From Isoetes taiwanensis (Eukaryota > Streptophyta > Lycopodiopsida > Isoetales > Isoetaceae), in the NCBI GenBank assembly GCA_021234155.1, contig JAJEKV010000018.1:15012925-15076924 (forward strand): a stretch of DNA of 64,000 bases. Reading direction: 5' to 3'. The notes under the pieces are model-generated. The model saw only the letters and a list, made by a program, of their open reading frames with translations. It ran no database searches and had not been told where the DNA came from. Shown in pieces: positions 35,080 through 44,003 of this stretch (position 1 is its first letter; each line of letters starts with the position of its first letter). The position numbers and the translations under genes are program-made.

Positions 35080-36075
35080 AGCTGTTTGGGTGTCTTCTTC
35101 GACTCGTCATCGTGGAGGACTTGTTTTATGGGGGCGACCTTTTTCTTCGTCTCGTAGCTGGCGTCCTTCTAATGTCCTTCCTTTTTTTCAGTCAGCTGAT
35201 GTAAAATCTATTCGCGGGCACTTCCGGCTCTTCTCCCTCGCCGTTTTCTCCCCGCGGCTTCGCTCGTCTTTGCTTGTTCTCGTCGTCATCGCACATTTCA
35301 TCAAATTTTCAACTTCCCTCTTCCGCCATTTTACCTTTACCCTTTTTCGCTCGTCAGTCTACCTCTCGTCGGGCTCGCCCCCCCCGTACCTCAGCATGTA
35401 CGCTCTTTTGTTCTCCACTTCCCAAGATCCGGGTTTCTTTTCCCTCTCCGGCCCTTTTTGCTCTCACCGTATTTTCCTTTGCCATTTTTTTGCGCATCTC
35501 GGAGCCCCTTGCCCTCAATTGGCGCGACGGCTGCTGGCGGTCCTCGTCTTCTCACGCTCGCTACGTGGTGTGCGACTCTACTCAACCTCGCCATGTTTCT
35601 CGTCCGATCTTTTTATCTATGCATTTTTACATTCCTATGCGTAGGTTTTTTCCTCTTTGCCTTATTCTCTCAGTTACTTGTTATTGTTCCTTCTTATTAT
35701 CGTTATTGTTTTTTCTTTTTGGGGATCCATGTTGAAGGGTTCCTTTGTTGACTTATCTCCATCTAGATATATTGGCCAGTCTGTGATTTGCATTCATATC
35801 ATATGTGCATTATGCGATATTATTAACGGTTTGTTTTGTCATCGCCTTGTTGCCGTTCTCGTTGGCATGTCAGGGCGCTTCCTTCGATTCGTCATCGTGG
35901 CGGCGTCCCTTTCTTTTCATTGTTTTTGTTCTCTAATGTCCTTCCTTTTTTCAGGTCATTGCGCTGATGCCATCCAGTCGGGGCGCTTCCTTGGATTCGT
36001 CATCGGGGCGGCGTGCTTTTCTTTTCATTGTTTTTTCTCTAATGTCCTATCCTTTTTCAGGTCATTGAGCTGATG
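35080..36075 (+). repeat. Direct repeat, about 100 bp, three copies
   Basis: GGGCGCTTCCTT, GATTCGTCATCG, TCTAATGTCCT and TTTTTTCAG with TCAT or GCTGATG recur at about 35872-35965 and 35975-36075. A diverged copy is at 35085-35205. Confidence 0.8.
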
Positions 36076-36472
36076 TCATCCGTAGCAGGCTTCTTCAGCT
36101 TCGTTTTCTCCCCCCACGACTTCGCTCATGGCTTCTTTCACCGTCGTCAGCGTGTAACTTCCTTCGCTTGAACCCGGACTCTTGGATCACGGGTTTATTT
36201 TCTCCCCACGGCGTTTGCCTTCATTACATGCCACATCCACGTCGCCCGGTAGCCTAATTTTTTGCGGTTCCTATCATCTCCTTGATACTCCGTCCGGCGG
36301 CCCTCTTTTTTCGTTCCTCTCCTTTCTCTCTGTATCCTTTATCCTATTCGACTGCTCGGGGGTGGTGGCGGGAGTGTCTTCTTGCTGTCGGCTTGAGCTG
36401 GGGGTTTCGCAGTGCCTATGGTTATAGTAAAGGAAGTCCTTTGGTAGTCGGCCGGTTTTGTGTCTCTCGCGA

Positions 36473-36528
36473 GTCCCTTCCCAGAATCCTATCGATCCGA
36501 GCCATCGGATCGCCATTGAGGAAGGGAC
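36473..36528. repeat. 56-bp imperfect palindrome at the unit junction
   Basis: The outer arms GTCCCTTCC and GGAAGGGAC and the inner arms CGATCCGA and TCGGATCG around GCCA are perfect. The segment between the arms (CAGAATCCTAT against CCATTGA) is partly paired. The junction of the two head-to-tail units lies at 36487/36488, inside the left arm. Confidence 0.85.
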
Positions 36529-37396
36529 CGGCGCCTATCAGGCCTTTTCCGTTTTGGCTCGGTTATCCGGCGTCTTCTCCACGGCCGGTTCTTCTTCTCC
36601 TCTCATGGCTTCCCTCCTTCCCTTCCTGGCGGCGGTGGCATGAGTCTTTTTTCATTTGTATTTTTTGTTGTTCATGCCTCTTTTGTTGTTCTCCACCTGT
36701 GAGTGTTGCTATTCTTATGTTCCTGTTCCATCGCCCTCCTGCTGCATTGTTCTCCACTTGCCGGTGATGCTGTTTATTTCCACCTCGAGGGTGATCATTA
36801 TTTTTACATAGTGTTTCTCCCACCGGGTGATGCTATACTGTTTATTTCCACCTCGAGGGTGATGCCTATTTTTACATAATGATTCTCCACCCGCTGGGTG
36901 ATGCTATCTTTTTCTGTTATGTTCTTTTTTCCTCTGTTTTCATTTTCGGACTTTCTTGGGCAACTTGTGCTATTTGTCTTCTCTGACCATTTACGGGTGT
37001 TCTTTTTGGGAGTTTTTGGTATTGCTTGCAGGATTCCGCCATTTTCCGCCGTCTGTTGGGGTCCTGTTCTATTTATGTTCGCCATCACCCCTCTGCTTCG
37101 ATTCTCCATGGACACATTCGGGGAGCGCTTTCGCCATTCCTGGGGTCGTGCTCTATTTTGCGTTCGCCATCGACTCGTTTCTCTCCGTTCTCCAGGCAAC
37201 ACATTCAAGGTTGTTGGCGACCATTTCTCATTAGGGTTTTCCTCGAAAACCCGAAAGGGCGGGGTTTTTTATCCCGATGAGAAGTTGTCGCCATTACCCT
37301 TTTATTTTGCCTTGGCACATTTCTTTTTAGGGGGTAGTCCGATATTGTTCCTATGATCGGCCGGTTTTGTGTCTCTCGCGAGTCCCTTCCCAGAAT
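36488..37396 (+). repeat. T-rich element, short unit
   Basis: The first 130 bp repeat the start of the long unit (CTATCGATCCGAGCC, GGCCTTTTCCGTTTTGGCTC, TTCTTCTTCTCCTCTCATGG). The last 40 bp repeat its end. The middle has tandem TTTCCACCTCGAGGGTGATG, TTTTTACATA and GGGTGATGCTAT words at 36775-36910. At 37213-37290 it has a LINE-3'-UTR-like nested hairpin. Confidence 0.8.
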
Positions 37397-37508
37397 CATT
37401 ATTTTTGCATTCCTATAACTATTGGTTGTGCATCAATAATTGTGTTTATTCTAGCTTGGTTAATACTTGAAGCTAGATTGTTGCTTGTAAAGGACTAAAT
37501 ATTCAACA
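37397..37508 (+). repeat. Copia 3' LTR, right part
   Basis: It resumes at CATTATTTTTGCATTCC and is identical to the end of the 5' LTR through TATTCAACA. The target copy AAGAG follows. Confidence 0.92.
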
Positions 37509-37621
37509 AAGAGGAATGCATATACACGAGGATGCACAGACACTTTGTAAAGGCATTAAGTGTAATGTAGATCTTGTTATACCTTCAACTATGTATTTGG
37601 AAGATTGATTCGCTATTAATG

Positions 37622-37803
37622 CAAAACGCAGTCCCACCAACCTTCTGACTCCTCTGCGGGGGTTTTTTAATCCGGGCAGTAATGTGACCGCTGCGCTTTT
37701 TGTATTGGGTCCCATAGGCCGATTGGTCTCTGTGGACGATAAAAACTGTCCTGTCCTGTCTTGTCATGTCCTGTCCTGTCCTGTCCTGTCCTGTCCTGTC
37801 CAC
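37622..37803 (+). mobile_element. LINE 3' UTR fragment with TCCTG tail
   Basis: GCGGGGGTTTTTTAATCCGG, GTATTGGGTCCCATAG, the hairpin AGGCCGATTGGTCT (37716-37729) and CTGTGGACGATAAAAA are followed by (TCCTG)n to 37803. This is the same LINE 3' end as at 9632, 13860 and 40881 but with a different microsatellite tail. There is no coding sequence. Confidence 0.88.
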
Positions 37804-39811
37804 TGCATCATGATGATTATTTTTGGAGAGAACTTTATATCTAGTAATTCTAACTCCTCACATCCCAACTAAATAAACTACTACAAACATTAAACATTTC
37901 GAGCACATAGCTCAAATAGTTACAAATAATTTTTTAGCCCCTACAAATACAATCAACAATTAGCGAACACAATCTAGCATGTCGTAATTATATTTGGAGT
38001 TTTACAATTTAGATACCTTATGAGCATACTACAATCATCATAATGCATGTTCAGAGCAAGAATCATAAAGAATGACATTGATGCATATGAACTTAAGAAT
38101 CACAAAGAGTTACGTGCAAAATTTTCATGTTATTTTTCGTCTACGAGCTGTAATCATACATGTCGTCTCGTTCAACACCGTTTTTACTCAACTTTATAGC
38201 GTCACGTTTAAGTTTTATTCCCTACCATTGATCTAGCGGATATTCTCGGTGTTGTGACAGATCAATAGCCATTAGAATTTTAAAAGAAAAAACGCATGGC
38301 AATGTCAATAGTGTACAACGAACCTATGGTGGAGGCAAAACAAATAAAAAAGAAGCAAAGTGTTCATGAATTTGCTGCACCCAGCTTCACAAAGGTCTGC
38401 CATGTTCAAAGTCGCCATAGCCTCAACACACCAGGCCATAGGATCCCTATACTGATCCACGACACAATGGCCACACCACAGGCCGCAGGATCCTCAAGGA
38501 AGCTGTTGTGGTCTGCACACTTCGCCCATCCATAAATAGTCCATGACTCAACAATGCAAAATCGAAGGGCTTCAGAGTTCCATCCTCATATCTGAGTCAC
38601 AGTAAGATACTGCAGGCTTGTCTAGATTTGCAACTACATTTCGATAAACAGGGGCTTCCGAAAAAGCAGATGTAGCTACAACGTTGGCTTGGATGGATCT
38701 AAAACAGCCTTGACTCACCATCTGTAGAACGGGTTACACTTTGCAAGATCTCTTCCATACATTTGATTTTTTTCTTCTGCTGGATGCGGCTATAACGACA
38801 ACGCTGGGAGGAAAGAGGACAAATAAAACAACCAAACATGCAATAAATAAATAGGGCTGCAACTTCTCAGAGCTGCCCACAACGCATCGACTGTTTTAAT
38901 GCCCAAATTGGTGCTCTCCATCCAATTTCAACCAGTTTAAAGCCCAAATTGGCTCCTTCCAAGAGGACTCGGATGACCCAATGGACCCAATAAAATCCGG
39001 CTAGTTTCCATTGTTCTATATTAGTTTTGGATTGGTTTGATGCAGAAAACATGAGTTAGGTCAAACGATTTTGTGGGAGATGGCTTTGCTTGCATCAGAA
39101 TCTCAATTAGGCCAAAGTTGCTGCCTCTGCCTAAAAAAGAAAGCAGTATGCATTCTTATCCATCCCCAAAAAATCGGCTTCTTTCCTTCGCCTTTCTTTC
39201 TTTTAACCATTGCAAAAAAGCCATCCAAAAAAACCCAAAAAGAAAACATGATCTTAAACTGCTCAGACATTGCAGAATATATAGTTTTGTATACAATACC
39301 ATACAAGAATCATAGTTCAAACCATTGCCAGAAGCTCCTCTCGCAATACGAAATGAATTGGGCAAAGTATATCATACATGTTCAATTTAACATTACATGT
39401 TCAATTTAACCTCAAGATGAGACCTCGACCATAGAAGCTATGATATATCACCACCTATGAAGCTTCCATACTTCACATCGATTACAACATGGCCATAGAT
39501 GAATGCCTATCTCTAAATAAAATCTAGAAAATAACTGATCTTTCCCTTTCCTTATAAAGCCTATGACGTGCCTTTTTGCTTTTTATTTTTTGGAAAGGAG
39601 TTAGATTGCATTCATCAGATCCTAATATAATATTCCATATTTCTACTTCAACTTTCTTATACAACGTTATTACAAACAGATATTGTATTATGAACATAAG
39701 TGTTGTTCAAACTGATCATGGCCTCATGGTTCCTATAGTAAACGCTTATATATGCTTCTTCAGTTTGTTCCTGAAAGTTGCTACATCCTAATTTGATTTT
39801 TTTTCTTCCAA
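37804..39811. other. No feature recognised
   Basis: AT-rich DNA with only short open frames and no similarity I can name. CCCAAATTGG words near 38905 and 38945 form a small direct repeat. Confidence 0.4.
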
Positions 39812-40301
39812 GATGCAAATAAGAAAGGTCTAGCTGCCATTTCTGATGACATTAAGGTTCTTGCAGAAAAAGCAAAGAAGAATAGCCTGAAGCATACAGA
39901 CTATGAGGTTTGTGTATAATGTAATTGAATAAAAGATATTTGTTGCACGTTTAATAAGTGCATTGTTCCCTTTTTAAATGCAAGGTAGAACATTTACTGT
40001 CTCAAACTTGAGTGGGCCATTTGGAATTCAACACTTCTGTGCAATCGTTATTCCTCCTGCATACTGACTGTTGGTACAAGTAAGTTTATTTTTATTGAGT
40101 GAGAAAAAGTGAAGCTGGGTGCGTATTCCTTGTGATATTATGTTGACACCATTACAGAATGGTGGATGGTAAGTAAATGATCTCTATTTTTGTAAGATTT
40201 ACAAATTAAAGGTATCTGTTACAAATTAGGTGTTGTTGGGGGCACAATGGCTGGGTGCATTTAAAGGCTACATTGAAAACCCGCCAACCTTGCTCTTGTG
40301 A
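39812..40301 (+). pseudogene. Pyruvate dehydrogenase E2 (dihydrolipoamide acetyltransferase) C-terminal remnant
   Basis: Three exon remnants are in order. 39812-39907 reads DANKKGLAAISDDIKVLAEK up to DYE, with a GT donor. 39985-40079 reads TFTVSNLSGPFGIQHFCAIV, then PPA and, after a frameshift, ILTVGT, with a perfect GTAAGT donor. 40245-40301 reads WLGAFKGYIENPPTLLL and stops. This is the catalytic C-terminus of the mitochondrial E2 acetyltransferase. The exon holding the catalytic S-C-D-H-R-V block is only a ghost (VDTITEW near 40145). Frame is lost between exons 1 and 2 and within exon 2, and no upstream exons are visible. Confidence 0.8.
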
Positions 40302-40852
40302 CAAGAAGCTCTCAATCTTCTAGCCCTTCTGCCTTGCCATTTATTTTCAAAGGAGATTTCGTTTTGGGAATACTTGAATAAATATTTATAGTTCTGGTAA
40401 TTGCTTTGGTCATATTTGGCAGGAAATTTGGAGTATCATAAGGCACAAGCATAAGTTCTATCATATCATTATCTACGTCTTAGAGGTGTGCTCCTTTGGG
40501 CACTGCACCTTGGGGTAAGGATGATTGTCCTTCCTATTGCTACAGTTTGGGCCCGGATGACAGGCAATGGTGCTTCGTCACATGGAAGATAAGGCATTGG
40601 TACAAGCTGTGGGAAGGGCAACAATATGGAAGATGGTATCGGAATAATAGACTTGAAATTTGTTTTGAGGCATTCTATTTTGAAATCTGATGGAATACTT
40701 GCAAGATTTATTTTTTGCGATTCAGATATACCTATATGTTCTTACATAGAATTGTCCAATCTATCGGATCATTGCATTGATTCTCAAGAGAATTCTGTAT
40801 TTATTGCATTCATGCCTGTTTTTACACTTTTTATAGTAAACAATAGTAATGT

Positions 40853-41590
40853 AAGGAAGGAAGGAAGGAAGGAAGGAAGGTTCTTTTATCGTCCACGGAG
40901 GCCAATTGGCCTATGGGACCCAAATTACACGGGTGCAGCAAGCCCGTTGCTACCCGGATTAAAAAACCCCCCCTTATGAGGGAAAAATCGTCGCAGCAAC
41001 AAGCCTGCTGGCAGCTGTACAAATATACATATACACATGAATTCCTGGCACCTCAGGTAGGTGCCCGGGGGCAGAGGTGAGTCCGCAGATCCAAAACCTC
41101 CTGGAGGTAGGAGCCAAGGGATCGAACTGACGGCGTACTGAGTAGCTCATGCAGGGGCAGACCAGGTCGCACCAAGAGAATGTCGCGAGCCCGAATCTGA
41201 CTATAGGCTGGACAGCTCTGGAAGGCATGGCTTTTATCCTCAACAATCCTCAGCGGGCAACACTGACAAAGCCTGTCCTGGCACGGCTCTCCAACCCACC
41301 GACCCGTCTCAAGCCGAAGATGGTGGGCCCCTATTCGAATGGACGCGATGATCTTGCGCTTCTTCATGGGCAACTGAGAATGCAGGTAGAGCTGTGGGCC
41401 CCGAACCAGAGTGGGGTTTATGTGCTGTTTGTAGTGTGCCACCTTTACCTGTTCCAGAGCATGGTGGTCCCAGAGCTTCCCCTGGAAACAAGAGTCCAAG
41501 TATTCCCTCAGCCTATCCCGGCCGGCGTCTGTGTGCACTTGGACGCACCTAAGGAGAAGCATTGCAACATGATGCAACTGAAATTGATTG
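40853..41590 (-). mobile_element. LINE C-terminus and 3' UTR with TTCC tail
   Basis: The minus-strand frame (41577-41053, 174 codons) reads KVAHYKQHINPTLVRGPQLY, IASIRIGAHHLRLETGRWVG and CQCCPLRIVEDKSHAFQSCP. The C-x-x-C...H....C zinc-knuckle-like end is typical of LINE ORF2. The 3' UTR follows with the hairpin AGGCCAATTGGCCT (40899-40912) and a (TTCC)n tail, seen as AAGG repeats at 40853-40880. It is 5'-truncated and GC-rich. Confidence 0.88.
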
Positions 41591-41758
41591 TTGATTCCAG
41601 GTTATTGGTATTGTTCGTAATTGCCGTTTTATTCTTCTGACCTGCTTTGGCCATGCTTGCTCCTGCCAGTTGCTGGTAGCCAGGTTGTTTAAATTTTAAA
41701 ATGGCAGGTTAGACTTAGATTATATTAGTCCATAGTAATAGGGCAACATGTTTTCCAG

Positions 41759-42028
41759 GTTTATGCTGAACATGACTTTGAAAAAATGCCTCCCGAGCTA
41801 CCAACCCCATTGTCATTTGCAAGGGAGGGCAAAAAAGGTTCTCAAATATGTGCAAAAGCACTGGATGCTCTTTAATTAATAGTACTAAAGGTGATGCTAC
41901 TTGTCTTTATCAATCTTATGCAATATAAGTATCTATTTTCCTTAATGTTACAGCATGAGGCATTTTGGGGTATAAATGAACCTAGGATCATTCAAATAGG
42001 ATATGAAAGTGAGGAGGATCTAGAGGTA
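41759..42028 (+). other. Two exon-like open pieces of an unidentified gene
   Basis: After TTTTCCAG, 41759-41875 reads VYAEHDFEKMPPELPTPLSF and continues to a stop. After TGTTACAG, 41953-42028 reads HEAFWGINEPRIIQIGYESE and ends at a GTAATG donor. Both have good acceptor sites and look coding, but I recognise neither. They may be decayed exons. Confidence 0.3.
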
Positions 42029-43960
42029 ATGAATAGAAATGAGCGTCCTGGTGCACTTGTAAAGATACCCGTTCTTGCTGCTTTTGTTTTCCTGTCCGCA
42101 GCTTGTTGTTTATATTTGTACATGGATTTCCAATGTTGCTATCTCTAATTATCATCCTCGGTTATTGGTGTTTGTTTTGCTAAGGTTTTCCGTGATGCTG
42201 GTGGCCAGACAGAGATTTAGCATCTTGGAAAATGAAAATATGCTTTTTGATGCTTCCGCAATGTATTAGGGAACTAAATTTTTTATTTTTTATTTTTCAT
42301 TTTCAACATAAATGATCTAGGGTGTCATTGTATTAATATGGAGCATTATTCAAAACCTGGGTTCCACCAAAAGCTGTGGCTATTAGAAATTGAAGACTCA
42401 TCATGATAAACATAAATATAAGATAACAGCAATTTTGCTGCGACAGCCAATGGCGTGTTGCCATGTGCAACACATGTTTTAAAGAATGTTAAACGACGTT
42501 TTGTCTTTTGTGACACCAATTTTTACCATGCCGTTCTTCTCTCTTACCCGGCGATTCTGTTGTTCTACCCTTGATTCTTCCCGTTTTACCCAGCATTTTG
42601 CCCTATTTAACCCAATAGAATTGCTGTTACCTTTCATCCACGTTGCAAAAATGACCTCTTAACCGTTTGCTGCAAATTTCGAGGTGATGAATCTACCATA
42701 TTTAATGCTCTGTCATTACCCTTTTTGAGCCCATATTGGCATATATGTGAATGGCATTTGTTTTGGATAGCAAATTTGAAATTATCAATATTGATTTTTT
42801 GTGCAATGTATTGAGTCCAATCCAGCTTATAAAGCATATAAAGGTTCATATTTTTTCTATTATAACACATTTGCACTCAATTGCATATTGCTAATTTCTT
42901 GTGGTGTTGATGCAACTAGGCATATAATTCTATTTTGAGGTAAGTTTGTTTACTTTCTTGAATGCCGAATCAGATAAAAATTCAAGATGGGTACTGATAA
43001 TGTTCTTAAGATGGGGTAGGAGTTAAGGTAAGATCAGGAGTTAGGTAAGATCGCAGATGCCTTTTCTTCCCCGGCATTGGAGCAGGCGATGTTCGGCCCT
43101 ACTGTTATATTAAAAGGTAAACAATTCCTTCAAATTTTGATTTTGCTTTCTTCCAGGATCCCTGCAAATTCTCCAGCAGAGCCGACACCCCCGACCAGGC
43201 CGCAATGCATGGATGGCATGGCACACACTGGCCCGGAGCCAGATAGAAGCACGGATGCCATTAATCACTCAGGCTCACCCTCTTGTACAGACACTCATTC
43301 CATAATATTATATTATATTCTCCCTCTAGAGAATCAATACACCTTTTACTCGCCCATCTCATTCTAGAACATAATGTTATGTTTGTCATTAAATAACTAC
43401 TAGATCCTAGTTTTTTTCCATAGTTACTACTAGGTCAAATGGTAGAAACTAAATTTTACTATAATTTGTTGGGAGATATGGTATCACCATATCCAACATC
43501 TCCATATATATATCAATACCATCTTCATCGTGTTTTTGTGAAGCAACCCTGGTAGGAACCAAGGTATCTCCAACCTATTTGACATGGCTCTGAGCCTTTT
43601 GACATGGGGTCAAGATGTAGTCCAAAGTTGGTTGCCTAACTGGGATTTTCTAAGCTTCAATGCCCTTGGTCGGCATAGACTTTGTGATTGTAAAATATTT
43701 TCAGAAAACTTACAAAGTTCATACTTCTTCTTCTTTGCCTCTTCATTCACTTATGTAGGCCTATGTTATTTAATGACTTCTGTTTTGCATTTTTGAACTA
43801 AAGAGTGTATCAGCTTCATATGTTTACCAACGATATAACAAGCGACCATCTGCCTCGTGAAGCTTCAAACTATGTAACTGGTGAATGCGGCTATGTAACT
43901 ATGGAGGACTCATGTGAATTTAGCTGAGGACTTTATCAACTTTACACAGGTGAGGAACCA
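42029..43960. other. No feature recognised
   Basis: AT-rich DNA. A Pro-rich frame near 43156-43270 (PANSPAEPTPPTRPQCMDGM) has a locally coding look, but no match is recognised. Confidence 0.3.
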
Positions 43961-44003
43961 AAGAAATGTTCGCAGCGGCCTTGGCCGCTGCGATAAATTT
44001 CTT
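43961..44003. mobile_element. Compact fold-back element
   Basis: CGCAGCGGCC at 43971-43980, loop TT, and GGCCGCTGCG form a perfect 10-bp all-GC-rich stem. It is extended outward by AAGAAATGTT against ATAAATTTCTT. The outer words match the ends of the MITE-like element at 12078-12181, so this may be its minimal deletion derivative. Confidence 0.6.

Larger units (their letters stand above)
29641..36487 (+). repeat. T-rich element, long unit
   Basis: The unit opens with a hairpin, then GCGCCTATATTAGGCC (TATA- or CArG-like and near-palindromic, 29684-29700), then GGCTCGGTTATC and a CTTCTTCTC-rich stretch with ATGGCTTC, like a promoter and leader. It ends CGCGAGTCCCTTCCCAGAAT at 36487. The body carries several families of degenerate direct repeats. 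Many plus-strand frames (31.1-36.0 kb) are Phe/Leu/Cys-rich, as expected from T-rich DNA, and are not evidence of membrane proteins. Confidence 0.7.
29641..37396 (+). mobile_element. Unclassified 7.76-kb T-rich element nested in the Copia 3' LTR
   Basis: The boundaries are exact because the 5' LTR supplies the empty site (CAATAT, then CACTTTTTTTGC). The plus strand is strikingly T-rich and poor in A over nearly 8 kb. The left end holds a perfect hairpin (CGATCCGA, GCCA, TCGGATCG at 29645-29664) and ATTCTGGGAAGGGAC (29668-29682). The right end is its exact inverse, GTCCCTTCCCAGAAT (37382-37396). The structure is a 6,847-bp unit (29641-36487) joined head-to-tail to a 909-bp unit (36488-37396) with matching start and end. 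No target duplication longer than about 2 bp is visible. No known protein, LTR, PBS or poly(A) was found. Confidence 0.8.
25461..37508 (+). mobile_element. Copia LTR retrotransposon with intact termini and nested insertions
   Basis: The element starts TGTTAGAAAATATAGGG at 25461, ends AAATATTCAACA at 37508, and is flanked by AAGAG on both sides (25456-25460 and 37509-37513). The 5' LTR is 558 bp. The two LTRs differ at roughly one base in twenty in their first 80 bp, so the insertion is not recent. Inside are gag, RT and RNase H, but no protease or integrase is recognisable, and a LINE fragment lies between gag and RT. The 3' LTR is split by a 7.76-kb insertion. Several stops and frameshifts make it inactive. 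Confidence 0.93.

Noticed and set aside
31161-35735. Many plus-strand frames of 70-225 codons rich in Phe, Leu, Cys and Ser that look like multi-pass membrane proteins
   Set aside because: They come from T-rich DNA, where TTT/CTT/TGT codons force hydrophobic residues. They overlap in several frames and share no family motif.
29641-37396. Helitron interpretation of the T-rich element
   Set aside because: The left end can be read as A|TC, but the right end (CCCAGAAT) lacks the CTRR terminus and the usual hairpin just before it, and no Rep/helicase sequence is present.
36488-37396. Reading the short unit as a 0.9-kb LTR of the T-rich element
   Set aside because: A matching copy would need to end near 30550; the end motif CTCGCGAGTCCCTTCCC is not there, and the ends are not TG...CA.
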